NCBI GenBank assembly: GCA_002898915.1
Contig: BEHO01000059.1
Coordinates: 1 to 6,903 of the forward strand
From: a bacterium HR12
GTDB lineage: Bacteria; Actinomycetota; UBA4738; HRBIN12
Length of the DNA stretch: 6,903 bases
Direction: 5' to 3'
Below, piece after piece: positions 1-6,629 of the stretch (within the stretch, counting starts at the first letter, position 1; each line of letters opens with the position of its first letter). The position numbers and the translations under genes were made by a program. The notes under the pieces were generated by a model. The model searched no databases. It was not told the origin of the DNA and saw nothing but the letters and a program-made list of their open reading frames with translations.

Positions 1-405
1 CGCGTCCCCGTGGCTCATCCACACCGGCTCCTCGGTCTCGAGGTCCCGGAGGAGCGCCCCGGGCTCGAGGACCCGCAGCGTCGCCGCCCCGTACTCGCGC
101 TTCCCCGTCGCCGTCACCTCGCCCCCGAGGGCACGGGCCATGAGCTGATGGCCGTAGCAGATCCCGAGCACCGGCACGCCGAGCTCGAACAGGCCGGGAT
201 CGACGTCCGGCGCCCCCGCCTCGTACACGCTCGCCGGTCCCCCGGAGAGCACGATCCCCGCCGGGCGCCGCCGGGCGATCTCCGCCGCCGGCAGGTCGTA
301 CGGCACGATCTCGGAGTACACGTGGCACTCGCGGATCCGTCGCGCGATGAGCTGCGCGTACTGCGCGCCGAGGTCGACGACGAGGACCGGCCGGGGCTCG
401 CCCAC
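1..405 (-). CDS. guaA: GMP synthase (glutamine-hydrolysing), N-terminal part, cut by window edge
   Basis: GuaA makes GMP from XMP, ATP and glutamine in the cytoplasm, the last step of de novo GMP synthesis. The window holds the first 135 codons, which cover most of the class I glutamine amidotransferase domain; the ATP-pyrophosphatase part lies beyond position 1. Visible marks are the N-terminal strand and loop [18 protein letters not shown] (residues 7-24), the oxyanion-type loop [10 protein letters not shown] (52-61), and the nucleophile elbow GICYGHQ with the catalytic Cys at residue 83. PVWMSHGD (127-134) is the conserved stretch before the catalytic His/Glu region. The start is GTG at 405-403: it lies one base after the guaB3 stop codon, and the conserved domain begins at once. 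The ribosome site inside the guaB3 end is weak, which suggests translational coupling. The motif usually reads GICYGMQ; His replaces Met here. Identification is firm. Confidence 0.94.
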   Translation of the reverse strand, partial: MGEPRPVLVVDLGAQYAQLIARRIRECHVYSEIVPYDLPAAEIARRRPAGIVLSGGPASVYEAGAPDVDPGLFELGVPVLGICYGHQLMARALGGEVTATGKREYGAATLRVLEPGALLRDLETEEPVWMSHGDA

Positions 406-406
406 G

Positions 407-1567
407 CTAGCGACCCATCCCCACGCGCTGCTGGCTCTGGTACGTCTTCCCCTCGGTCTTGATGGAGGGCGCGATCACGAGCTCCGCCTTCTGGAACTCC
501 TTGATCGAGGCGTACCCGGTCGTCGCCATCGAGGTCGCGAGCGCCCCGAAGAGGTTCAGCGTCCCGTCGTTCTCGTGGGCCGGCCCGACGAGGATCTCCT
601 CGAGGCTCGCGACCTGCTCCGTCCGCACCCGCGCGCCGCGCGGCAGCGTGGGGTGGAAGGTCGCCATCCCCCAGTGGTACCCGCGGCCGGGCGCCTCGTA
701 GGCGCGCGTGAGGGGCGAGCCGATCATCACCGCGTCGGCGCCGCAGGCGATGGCCTTCGCGATGTCCCCCCCGGTGCGCATCCCGCCATCGGCGATGACG
801 TGGCAGTACCGGCCGGTCTCACGCAGGTGCTCCATGCGGGCCGCCGCCGCGTCGGCGATGGCCGTGGCCTGCGGGACCCCGATGCCGAGCACCCCGCGGG
901 TGGTGCAGGCGTTGCCCGGCCCCACCCCGACGAGGACGCCGATGGCGCCCGTCCGCATGAGGTGCAGGGCGGTGGTGTACGAGGCGCATCCGCCGACGAT
1001 CACCGGGATGTCGAAGGAGCGGATGAACTCCTTCAGGTTCAGGGGCTGGGTCCGGGTGCTCACGTGCTCGGCGGAGACCACCGTCCCCTGGATGACCAGG
1101 ATGTCGAGCCCCGCCTCGAGCACGAGCGGCGCGTAGCGCGCCACGCGCTGCGGCGTGAGCGAGGCGCACGAGACGACCCCGCCGGCCCGGATCTCCTCGA
1201 TCCGCCGTCCGATCAGCTCCTCCTTGATCGGCTCCTGGTAGAGCTCCTGCATCCGGCGGGTAGCCTTCTCGTCGGGGAGCGAGGCGATCTCCTCGTAGAC
1301 CGGCGTCGGGTCCTCGTACCGGGTCCACAGCCCCTCCAGGTTCAGGCACGCGAGGCCCCCGAGCCGACCGATCTGGATCGCGGTGGACGGGCTCACGACG
1401 GCGTCCATGGCGCTCGCCATCATCGGCAGCCGGAAGGTCCAGGCGTCGATCTCCCAGGAGATGTCCACGTCGTCGGGGTCGCGCGTGCGCCGCGAGGGCA
1501 CGATCGCGACCTCGTCGAACCCGTACGCCCGTCGGGCTACCTTGCCTCTGCCGATCTCGATCTCCAT
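407..1567 (-). CDS. guaB3: GuaB3-type IMP dehydrogenase family protein
   Basis: This is a 386-residue protein of the IMP dehydrogenase/GMP reductase (beta/alpha)8-barrel family, close to the length known for GuaB3 (about 375). Near the N-terminus it has a [14 protein letters not shown] start and [13 protein letters not shown] (residues 22-34). The catalytic loop is [11 protein letters not shown] (214-224), with the nucleophilic Cys221 followed by Thr-Thr-Arg. The phosphate-binding [14 protein letters not shown] follows at about 259-272 and MIGSPL at 281-286. No CBS pair is present; a short helical insert (about 85-128) sits where canonical GuaB has its CBS domains. IMP dehydrogenase turns IMP into XMP, the substrate of GuaA, whose gene follows after one base. 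From recall, the exact reaction of actinobacterial GuaB3 is not settled, so XMP formation is inferred from context. The ATG at 1567 has a GGGGGGA site three bases upstream. A TTG at 1633 would add 22 low-complexity residues and overlap a putative -10 box, so it was not chosen. Confidence 0.92.
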   Translation of the reverse strand: MEIEIGRGKVARRAYGFDEVAIVPSRRTRDPDDVDISWEIDAWTFRLPMMASAMDAVVSPSTAIQIGRLGGLACLNLEGLWTRYEDPTPVYEEIASLPDEKATRRMQELYQEPIKEELIGRRIEEIRAGGVVSCASLTPQRVARYAPLVLEAGLDILVIQGTVVSAEHVSTRTQPLNLKEFIRSFDIPVIVGGCASYTTALHLMRTGAIGVLVGVGPGNACTTRGVLGIGVPQATAIADAAAARMEHLRETGRYCHVIADGGMRTGGDIAKAIACGADAVMIGSPLTRAYEAPGRGYHWGMATFHPTLPRGARVRTEQVASLEEILVGPAHENDGTLNLFGALATSMATTGYASIKEFQKAELVIAPSIKTEGKTYQSQQRVGMGR

Positions 1568-1587
1568 GCGTCCCCCCGGATACGCAG

Positions 1588-1612
1588 GACGCCCACCACG
1601 GGGGCGGGCGTC
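1588..1612 (-). promoter_or_regulatory. Leader hairpin upstream of guaB3
   Basis: Two 10-base arms (1588-1597 and 1603-1612) pair with one G-U wobble around a five-base loop, giving a very stable GC stem 20 bases before the guaB3 ATG. No T-run follows on either strand, so it is not a classical intrinsic terminator. Its place in the short leader suggests an attenuator, mRNA stabiliser or operator for the guanine genes, or an end-point for transcripts arriving from cysC. The stem is seen directly; the role is inferred. Confidence 0.5.
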
Positions 1613-1631
1613 AGACGACCTCCATGGAGGC

Positions 1632-1637
1632 AAGGTA
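1632..1637 (-). promoter_or_regulatory. Possible -10 box of the guaB3-guaA promoter
   Basis: On the minus strand this reads TACCTT, a fair match to the TAnnnT form of a vegetative -10 box. It would start a transcript near 1625 with a leader of about 58 bases that contains the hairpin at 1588-1612. The -35 region is poor (TCGAGG at 18-base spacing, three of six matches). A 6-bp inverted repeat, GGCCCG/CGGGCC at 1642-1647 and 1652-1657, sits in the spacer. Confidence 0.3.
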
Positions 1638-1681
1638 CCACGGCCCGATCCCGGGCCTCGACGTCCGGCGCGCCGTCAGAC

Positions 1682-1691
1682 CACGTACGTG
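1682..1691. promoter_or_regulatory. Perfect 10-bp palindrome upstream of guaB3
   Basis: CACGTACGTG is a perfect palindrome 13 bases past the stop codon of the gene remnant and about 60 bases upstream of the inferred guaB3 transcription start. It could be an operator for a dimeric regulator, but a 10-bp palindrome in GC-rich DNA may also be chance. Confidence 0.25.
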
Positions 1692-1704
1692 CTCGAGGTC
1701 GAGA

Positions 1705-2196
1705 TTACGGTGTAGAGGAGGTGTCCGTGGACTCCGGGATGCCGTCCCCGTCATCCCCCCAGGACCCGGTGACACCCACCACGGTGCTCCGCTCATCCGT
1801 CGACGCCGTCGTCTTGGCCGAGAGCCGCACCTCGACCATGGCCAGCCGGCCCACCCTGCCCCGGTCGTTCACCGGCGTCGGGGTCGAGAAGCCCTTCCAC
1901 GTCATGCCGGTGATGTCCGCGAAGTCCAGGCCCGAGCTGGTGCAGGTGCCGGGGTTGGCGAAGAGGTCGTCGAGGTTCCCGCGCAGCGTCATGGGCACCG
2001 GGCCCCCGAAGGTGCCGTTCGAGCCCCACGTCGCCCTCCCGATCCCGAGCTGGGCGGGGTCGTCCACGCCCACGAGGCTGATGTCCGAGGTCGCGGAGGC
2101 CGGGTACAGGACGAAGAACGCGGTGGTCTTCTGCCCGGGGCTGAGCGTCGGAGCGCCGACCCAGAAGTCGTTCAGGACGAAGCACGAGCTGAGCAG
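1705..2196 (-). pseudogene. 5'-truncated gene remnant, secreted or pilin-like C-terminal part
   Basis: The frame ends at TAA (1707-1705) and reads back as a convincing protein with strong G/C third-position bias up to about 2196. It is closed by a stop at 2262-2260. Between 2259 and 2074 it has no ATG, GTG or TTG; the first standard start is GTG at 2073, which would give 122 residues and drop the coding-like stretch before it (SSCFVLNDFWVGAPTL and onward). No signal peptide or prepilin leader is visible. The sequence is rich in Thr, Ser, Gly and Asp, with alternating hydrophobic strands, a two-Cys pattern, and a tail GDDGDGIPES resembling a calcium-binding Asp-rich loop. The sheet-like C-terminal half with VGRLAMVEVRLSAKT recalls type IV pseudopilins (PilW-like), but I do not recognise the family with confidence. 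It probably lost its 5' end where cysC now ends; a sequencing frameshift is the main alternative. If still translated, 1705-2073 is the likely product. Confidence 0.5.
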
Positions 2197-2212
2197 AGGT
2201 GGCCCTGGGCGC

Positions 2213-2839
2213 TCAGTGCTCCCGCACCACGTGGCCGGTCTCGGCCACCCGGAGGTCCGTCATGCCGGAGTGGAGCCGCTCGCCCCGGACCATGATCGTG
2301 TCGTCCTCGATGTAGCCGAGCTCCTTGAGCTTGGTGAGGACCTTCTGGAGGGACTCCTCGGGGGTCTCGACGAGCGTGTCGCACACCACCTCGGGGTTCT
2401 CCGGCGGCTCGTAGGGGTCATCGACCCCGGTGAAGTTCTTGATCTCCCCCGCCAGCGCCTTCTTGTAGAGCCCCTTCGGGTCGCGGTTGGCCGCGATCTC
2501 CTCCACCGTGGCGTGCATGTAGACCTCGACGAAGTCCCCGATCAGCCGGCGGTTCGCGTCCCGGGTCTCGCGGTACGGGCTGATCGGGCAGCAGATCGTC
2601 GCCACGCCGTTGCGGGTGAGCAGGTGCGCGACGAACCCGATCCGCAGGATGTTCGTGTCCCGGTCCTCCTTGGAGAACCCGAGGCCCTTGCTCAGGTTCT
2701 GGCGGACGACGTCGCCGTCGAGGATCTCCGTCTTCATCCCCCGGGCCCGGAGCTCGTGGTAGAGCATCTCCGCCACCGTGGACTTCCCTGAGCCCGACAG
2801 CCCCGTGAACCAGACCGTGAAGCCCTTCCGCTCGCACAT
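2213..2839 (-). CDS. cysC: Adenylylsulfate (APS) kinase
   Basis: This 208-residue cytosolic kinase phosphorylates the 3'-OH of adenosine 5'-phosphosulfate with ATP to give PAPS, the donor for sulfation and for some sulfate reduction routes. The P-loop GLSGSGKST is at residues 13-21. [17 protein letters not shown] (40-56), with the Asp41/Asp43 pair, and the Arg-rich KEDRDTN stretch follow, then [10 protein letters not shown] (84-93), [10 protein letters not shown] (119-128) and the lid [17 protein letters not shown] (134-150). The [15 protein letters not shown] form resembles kinase domains fused to sulfate adenylyltransferase, but no such domain is present here. Residues from about 176 to 208 form an extension beyond the usual end. 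The ATG at 2839 shares its A with the stop of the upstream phosphohydrolase gene, and GGAGGAG at 2855-2849 precedes it by nine bases. The frame stays open far upstream, but that is a shadow of the neighbouring gene. Some CysC homologues act on other nucleotides (for example in Campylobacter phosphoramidate synthesis); the motifs favour APS. Confidence 0.92.
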   Translation of the reverse strand: MCERKGFTVWFTGLSGSGKSTVAEMLYHELRARGMKTEILDGDVVRQNLSKGLGFSKEDRDTNILRIGFVAHLLTRNGVATICCPISPYRETRDANRRLIGDFVEVYMHATVEEIAANRDPKGLYKKALAGEIKNFTGVDDPYEPPENPEVVCDTLVETPEESLQKVLTKLKELGYIEDDTIMVRGERLHSGMTDLRVAETGHVVREH

Positions 2840-4233
2840 CAGAGGAAGCTCCTCCCCACCGCCCCCTCCGGCGCTTCCAGCCCGTACAGGCGGAGGATCG
2901 ACGGGCCGACGTCCACCAGCCGCAGGCCGGCGACCTCGCCGGTGGGCTGGCCCGGCGCGCCGGCCATCGCGAAGATCCCCGCCCGGTCGTGGTTCGCGCC
3001 GTCGGGCCCGGTGTCGTTCTCGTAGGTGTAGATGCTGGGGTTGCCGACCGAGCCGACCGAGCGCCACGCGAGGTCCCCGAAGTAGACGATGAGGTCCGGC
3101 GCCACCCCCCGCACGTCCGGGTAGACGTCCTGGGGCTTGAAGACCTTCGTGCCGAGGGGCTCGCCGTCGGGGCCCGGCATGGCCTCGAGCTTGGCGACGA
3201 GCTCGTCGCGGACCTCCTCGTACCGCGACGGCTCGACGACGCCTTGGGGCTCGCGCCCCTTCACGTTCAGGAAGAGGCGACCGTAGTAGCCCCCGTCCCC
3301 CCAGGCGACCGTGCGGCTCCAGTCGATCTCCGCGTCCTTGATCGGGATGACGCGGTCGGGCGTCGACGAGAGCGTGAGGTACCCCTCGCGGATCAGCCAG
3401 TCGTTGAAGCAGATCCCCCCCATCATCGGCCGGGCGCCGTGGTCGCTCATGACGATCACCACGGCGTCGTCCGGCAGGGCTTCGAGGAGCGAGGCGACCT
3501 GGTCGTCGAGGAACCGGTAGTAGTCGTGGAAGGCCCTCTCGTAGGGGTTGCCCGGCTCGTGCAGCGGGTGGCTGGGGTCGTGGTGCTGCCAGAAGACGTG
3601 GTGGAGCCGGTCCGGGGCGATCTCGCAGAGCATGAAGAAGTCCCACGGCTTCTCCCGGGCGAGGCGACGAGCCACCCGGAACCGGCGCTCGGTCATGCGG
3701 AACACCTGGTCCAGCACCACGTCGTACCCCGCCTTGCGGAAGTCCGGGATGTCGAAGATGTAGTCGTTGCCGGGGCCGAGCTCCTCGGCGATCTCCACCT
3801 CCAGCTCCTTCGGGTAGGCGAAGCGTTCCGCCGAGGGCGGCGTGAGGAAGCACCCGACCCGCCAGCCCGGGAACTCCTTGGGCGGCGGGAAGGAGGGAGG
3901 GACGCCGATGAGGAGCGAGCGGAGCCCCCGCGCGCCGAGCAGGTCCCAGACCGCCGGCTCCTTCACCGAGCCCGAGTGGGCGATGGCGAGACCGTCGTAG
4001 CTCGTGTCCTTCCGGTTACGGAACCCGTAGATCCCGAGCTGGCCGGGGGTCTTCCCGGTCATGGCGCACGCCCACGCCGGCACGGTGATCGGCGGGGTGA
4101 TGCTCTCCAGCTCCCCGTGCATCCCCCGCTCCATGAGCGCGTGCAGGGTCGGCGTCTCGTCCTTCAGGTCGCGGAGGAGCTGGGGCGTGCCGCAGTCCAG
4201 CCCGATCACCGCGACCCGCGGTGCGTCGGTCAT
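2839..4233 (-). CDS. Alkaline phosphatase superfamily phosphohydrolase (type I phosphodiesterase-like)
   Basis: This 464-residue protein of the alkaline phosphatase/nucleotide pyrophosphatase superfamily resembles the group annotated as predicted AP-superfamily phosphohydrolase or phosphomutase (COG3379). It appears to keep the full two-metal site: Asp13 in VIGLDCGTP, the Thr50 nucleophile in ITVPAW, Asp208 and His212 in [10 protein letters not shown], Asp264-His265 in MSDHG, and His415 in [11 protein letters not shown] Thr nucleophile and the absence of a CxPxR motif argue against a sulfatase. No signal peptide or membrane helix is seen, so it probably acts in the cytoplasm. It should hydrolyse or transfer a phosphoryl group on a phosphomonoester or phosphodiester; the substrate is unknown. 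It overlaps cysC by one base (TGATG), so the two are co-translated and its substrate may be a sulfonucleotide or its by-product PAP. The ATG at 4233 has GAGGA four bases upstream and begins directly with the conserved first strand. Confidence 0.87.
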   Translation of the reverse strand: MTDAPRVAVIGLDCGTPQLLRDLKDETPTLHALMERGMHGELESITPPITVPAWACAMTGKTPGQLGIYGFRNRKDTSYDGLAIAHSGSVKEPAVWDLLGARGLRSLLIGVPPSFPPPKEFPGWRVGCFLTPPSAERFAYPKELEVEIAEELGPGNDYIFDIPDFRKAGYDVVLDQVFRMTERRFRVARRLAREKPWDFFMLCEIAPDRLHHVFWQHHDPSHPLHEPGNPYERAFHDYYRFLDDQVASLLEALPDDAVVIVMSDHGARPMMGGICFNDWLIREGYLTLSSTPDRVIPIKDAEIDWSRTVAWGDGGYYGRLFLNVKGREPQGVVEPSRYEEVRDELVAKLEAMPGPDGEPLGTKVFKPQDVYPDVRGVAPDLIVYFGDLAWRSVGSVGNPSIYTYENDTGPDGANHDRAGIFAMAGAPGQPTGEVAGLRLVDVGPSILRLYGLEAPEGAVGRSFL

Positions 4234-4237
4234 CGCG

Positions 4238-4242
4238 TCCTC
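4238..4242 (-). promoter_or_regulatory. Ribosome binding site of the phosphohydrolase gene
   Basis: GAGGA on the minus strand, four bases before the ATG at 4233, supports that start over any internal one. Confidence 0.55.
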
Positions 4243-4262
4243 ACGGGTCGGCCGTCACGGAA

Positions 4263-4283
4263 CGGGAGCCCCGGGGGCTCCCG
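4263..4283. promoter_or_regulatory. Near-perfect 21-base palindrome in the divergent intergenic region
   Basis: The 10-base arm CGGGAGCCCC (4263-4272) and its exact complement (4274-4283) flank a single central base. It lies 30 bases upstream of the phosphohydrolase ATG and just downstream of the possible -10 box at 4291-4296, where a repressor site would be expected. As RNA it could also form an 8-bp hairpin in that gene's leader. A second, looser inverted pair, CAGGTC (4285-4290) and GACCTG (4317-4322), brackets the promoter region. The symmetry is direct observation; the role is inferred. Confidence 0.45.
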
Positions 4284-4290
4284 GCAGGTC

Positions 4291-4296
4291 ATCCTA
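4291..4296 (-). promoter_or_regulatory. Possible -10 box for the phosphohydrolase-cysC pair
   Basis: On the minus strand this reads TAGGAT, a form common for vegetative promoters in high-GC Gram-positives. The predicted start would be near 4284, at the edge of the palindrome 4263-4283. No good -35 hexamer is seen at 16-18 bases. Confidence 0.35.
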
Positions 4297-4337
4297 CCAA
4301 GGCCACCCGGGACTCCGACCTGGGATGATGGGGCGCC

Positions 4338-4736
4338 GTGAGGCTGCTGCGGACCGTGCTGTACGTGGAGGCGCTCGGGCTGCTCGCGTGGGCCGTGCTC
4401 GCCGGCCTGTTCCCGGGCCCGGTGACGGCGGCCCTCGGGGAGCGGGTCCCACACGTCGCCGAGCCCTGGGTCCGGATGACGGCGATCTCCGCCTTCGGCT
4501 TCGCGATGATGATGGTCCTCGTCGCGGTGGAGATCGAGCGCCGCTGGTGGTTCGCCTGGGCCTTCGTCATCACGGCCCTCGGGATCGCCCTGCTCTCGGC
4601 CTGGACGGCGGTGGCGGGGCTCCTCGACGCGCGCGCCCCGCGCCCGTGGTGGATCCTGGCGGCGGTGAGCGGCGCGAGCGCCGTCGCCCTCATCGTGGGG
4701 ATCGGCAAGACCGGGCTCGAGCGCCAGCCGGAGTGA
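4338..4736 (+). CDS. Small four-helix membrane protein, function unknown
   Basis: I do not recognise this 132-residue protein with confidence. It appears to be all membrane: four hydrophobic segments at about residues 5-25, 46-65, 70-95 and 104-123, with short charged turns such as EIERRWW (65-71) and DARAPRPWW (97-105), and a polar C-terminus. A Pro/Gly-rich, possibly outside loop with LFPGPVTAALGE (24-35) follows helix 1. Its size and layout recall small integral membrane DUF families of about 130 residues, but no catalytic or binding motif is visible. The GTG at 4338 is the start: the nearby ATGs at 4325 and 4328 are in another frame, and a GGGG run about five bases upstream is the only ribosome site. 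It diverges from the phosphohydrolase gene and converges on the small gene ending at 4740. Codon choice matches its neighbours. Confidence 0.78.
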   Translation: MRLLRTVLYVEALGLLAWAVLAGLFPGPVTAALGERVPHVAEPWVRMTAISAFGFAMMMVLVAVEIERRWWFAWAFVITALGIALLSAWTAVAGLLDARAPRPWWILAAVSGASAVALIVGIGKTGLERQPE

Positions 4737-4739
4737 GGC

Positions 4740-4910
4740 TCAGCGGGATCCGTCGAGCCGGTTCGTCACCGGCCCGCGGGGCTCCGGCGGCTCCACAGCG
4801 GCGACGAAGCTCGCGACGGCCACCCAGCCCTCCGCGGCCCTGAGATCCCCCGCCGCGACGGCCTCGGCGAAGGCCGCCTCGATCTCCCGGAGCCGGCGTT
4901 CGATGCGCAT
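4740..4910 (-). CDS. Possible small helical protein (56 residues)
   Basis: The frame from ATG 4910 encodes 56 residues of unknown family. Residues 1-38 are predicted amphipathic helix (MRIERRLREIEAAFAEAV, then AAGDLRAAEGWVAVASF), like a single helical hairpin or TPR-like unit, followed by a Pro-rich polar tail with EPPEPRGP. Codons have strong G/C third-position bias, which supports real coding. The start is uncertain: GTG at 4928 would add six residues and has a better GAGGG site about five bases upstream, and the frame is open to GTG 4994. It sits 3' of the sugar transferase gene (stop at 5020) on the same strand, so it may be the last gene of that transcript. It ends three bases from the convergent membrane-protein gene. 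Confidence 0.5.
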   Translation of the reverse strand: MRIERRLREIEAAFAEAVAAGDLRAAEGWVAVASFVAAVEPPEPRGPVTNRLDGSR

Positions 4911-4990
4911 CGGGCGAGGTATCGGCACGATCGCCCTCGGGCTGAACCCCGGGGAGCGCGGTACGACCACGACCCCGGAGCGTACCCTCG

Positions 4991-5031
4991 ACACCGGCCC
5001 GGGTGTGGGAGGCGCCGGCTCAGTAGGCGCC
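4991..5031 (-). terminator. Weak inverted repeats at the end of the sugar transferase gene
   Basis: GGCGCC at 5011-5016 and 5026-5031 can pair across the sugar transferase stop codon. ACACC (4991-4995) and GGTGT (5002-5006) form a second 5-bp stem with a 6-base loop just beyond it. No T-run follows, so these are at most weak terminators. They may instead only pause transcription before the small gene downstream. Confidence 0.25.
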
Positions 5032-6516
5032 GCGGCGGGACAGGACGATCGGGATCGTCTTGAGGACGATGAAGAGGTCGTAGGCGAGCGACCAGTTCTC
5101 GATGTAGAAGAGGTCGCGCCGCACGTAGTCCTCGAACGAGAGCTCGCTGCGGCCGCTCACCTGCCACAGACCTGTGATCCCCGGGGGCGCCTCGAGCCGG
5201 GCGAAGTGCCACTCCTCGTACGCCGCGACCTCCTCCGGCAGCGGCGGCCGCGGCCCGACGAGGCTCATCTCGCCCCGGATGACGTTCCAGAGCTGCGGCA
5301 GCTCGTCCAGGCTCCACCGACGCAACCACCGCCCGACGCGGGTCACCCGGGGGTCGTCGCGGAGCTTGAAAAGAGGCCCGTCCACCTCGCTCAGGGGGCG
5401 CAGCTCGGCCAGGCGTTGCTCGGCATCCACGTACATCGAGCGGAACTTCAGCATGACGAACGGCCGGCCGCCTTCGCCGACCCGTCGCTGTCGGTACAGC
5501 ACCGGGCCGGGAGAGTCGAGCTTGATCGCGAGCGCCGCGAGCGCCCAGAGGGGCGCCGACAGGATCAACCCGATCCCCGCGACCGTGAGGTCGAACGCCC
5601 GCTTCAGCGCCCGCTGGGGCCGGCTCAGCCTCGCGGGGCGAAGGGCGAGGGACATCACGCCGCCGACCGGCTGCGCGGACAGGCGCGAGGCCAGCACGAC
5701 CGGCAGGCTGGCGCTCACCCGGACCTCGAGCCCCTCGAGCCGCACGATGCGCGCGATCTGCTTCATCTCCTCGGCGGAGACGGCGCTCGAGGCGACGAAG
5801 ATGCAATCCGCCCCCTCACGACGGACGATCCCCTGGAGCTCATGGATATCGCCGAGGACGGGCAGCTCCGGACCGGGATCCGCCTCCTGCGAGGTGTGGA
5901 CGGCGCCGATCACCGAGAAGCCCGACTCCGGATCCCGCATGGAGGCCGCGAGCGAGGCGGCCTCGCGGTTGGCGCCGACGATCACCGTGCGGTACGAGAG
6001 ACGGCCGATCGCGCGCTCCCGGCGGATCTGCGCGTGCCACAGGCGACGGGACCCCAGGGTCAGCGCGAGGGTGAAGAGCCAGGTGCTCGCGATCCACGCC
6101 CGGGCGAGGGTGGCGTGCGTCCAGAAGCCGAGCGTCACGAGCATCATCATCCCGATGCTCACCGCCAGGAAGACCCGCCGGAACTCCTCCGCGGCCGTGA
6201 ACCGATGGGTCTCGTAGAGACGGAACCCGTAGAACAGGGCGACGGTCAGGCAGGGCGCGAGGAGCGTGATCGGCAGGAGGCTGGTGGGCGCGTGTCCCCG
6301 ATACCGGACCCACGTTCCGAGCGCGAAGGCGAGGACGACGCAGGCCGCATCGGTGAGCGCCATGAGCCGGTAGAGCCTTCGGTACTGGCGGCGCGCCGGC
6401 GCGCGTTCGGCCGCTCCCAGGGCGAGCGCCCCGGGGGACCGTTCGGGCGCGGAGGTCCCCGCTCGAGCCTCCGTGACCCTCTCCCCCTCCCTCAGCACAG
6501 ATCCGAGTCCCTCCAT
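5020..6516 (-). CDS. Polyisoprenyl-phosphate hexose-1-phosphate transferase (sugar transferase)
   Basis: This 498-residue membrane enzyme should move a hexose-1-phosphate from a UDP-sugar to undecaprenyl phosphate, the first step of exopolysaccharide, capsule or O-antigen repeat-unit assembly. It has the long WbaP/GumD/WcaJ layout: a polar N-terminal tail of about 45 residues, four hydrophobic helices (about 50-70, 80-100, 113-132, 140-157), and a Rossmann-like CoA_binding_3 domain from TVIVGANREA (177-186) to about 290. The C-terminal bacterial sugar transferase domain starts at KRAFDLTVAGIGL (305-317) with its re-entrant helix. Signature stretches are VLYRQRRVGEGGRPF (339-353), MLKFRSM (355-361), RRWSLDELPQLWNV with the catalytic Asp404-Glu405 pair, SLVGPRPPLPEE (418-429), PGITGLWQVSGRS (445-457) and the end YDLFIVLKTIPIVL (479-492). 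The hexose cannot be read from sequence. The ATG at 6516 follows a GAGAGGGG run almost without spacing; GTG at 6498 is an alternative. It diverges from a DUF4012-like gene. Confidence 0.93.
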   Translation of the reverse strand: MEGLGSVLREGERVTEARAGTSAPERSPGALALGAAERAPARRQYRRLYRLMALTDAACVVLAFALGTWVRYRGHAPTSLLPITLLAPCLTVALFYGFRLYETHRFTAAEEFRRVFLAVSIGMMMLVTLGFWTHATLARAWIASTWLFTLALTLGSRRLWHAQIRRERAIGRLSYRTVIVGANREAASLAASMRDPESGFSVIGAVHTSQEADPGPELPVLGDIHELQGIVRREGADCIFVASSAVSAEEMKQIARIVRLEGLEVRVSASLPVVLASRLSAQPVGGVMSLALRPARLSRPQRALKRAFDLTVAGIGLILSAPLWALAALAIKLDSPGPVLYRQRRVGEGGRPFVMLKFRSMYVDAEQRLAELRPLSEVDGPLFKLRDDPRVTRVGRWLRRWSLDELPQLWNVIRGEMSLVGPRPPLPEEVAAYEEWHFARLEAPPGITGLWQVSGRSELSFEDYVRRDLFYIENWSLAYDLFIVLKTIPIVLSRRGAY

Positions 6517-6629
6517 CCCCTCTCAAGCGGCCCCGCGGACGTTGGAGCGAACGACCCTCGCGGCGTCGGCCGAGCGGGCGATGGACCGCCTTCCCCGAGG
6601 TGAGCCCAGCATAGCCCGGTCCGGGGATC

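Noticed and set aside
407..1633. Longer guaB3 from a TTG start at 1633
   Set aside because: The added 22 residues are low-complexity, the TTG overlaps a putative -10 box, and ATG 1567 has a good ribosome site and matches the family N-terminus.
2170..2196. Lipoprotein start: LLSSC near the beginning of the remnant resembles a lipobox
   Set aside because: There is no start codon, charged N-region or hydrophobic stretch before it, so it cannot work as a signal peptide.
2175..2225. Programmed frameshift joining CysC to the downstream remnant
   Set aside because: The remnant is in the +1 frame, but no slippery heptamer or stalling structure is evident at the cysC end.
347..2791. Very long open frame on the plus strand (814 codons), antisense to guaB3 and cysC
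   Set aside because: Its composition is Arg/Pro/Gly/His-rich without domain signatures, and it lies across clearly conserved minus-strand genes. It is open only because stops are rare in GC-rich DNA.
2213..3853. Extended cysC frame suggesting a 546-residue fusion protein
   Set aside because: The part upstream of ATG 2839 is an out-of-frame reading of the phosphohydrolase gene. The TGATG overlap and GGAGGAG site fix the true start.
2989..4341. 450-codon plus-strand frame antisense to the phosphohydrolase
   Set aside because: It is a shadow frame with low-complexity composition; the opposite strand encodes a protein with all metal-site motifs.
4903..6603. 566-codon plus-strand frame antisense to the sugar transferase
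   Set aside because: It is a shadow of a well-conserved enzyme, and the residues are dominated by Arg, Asp, Glu and Gly.
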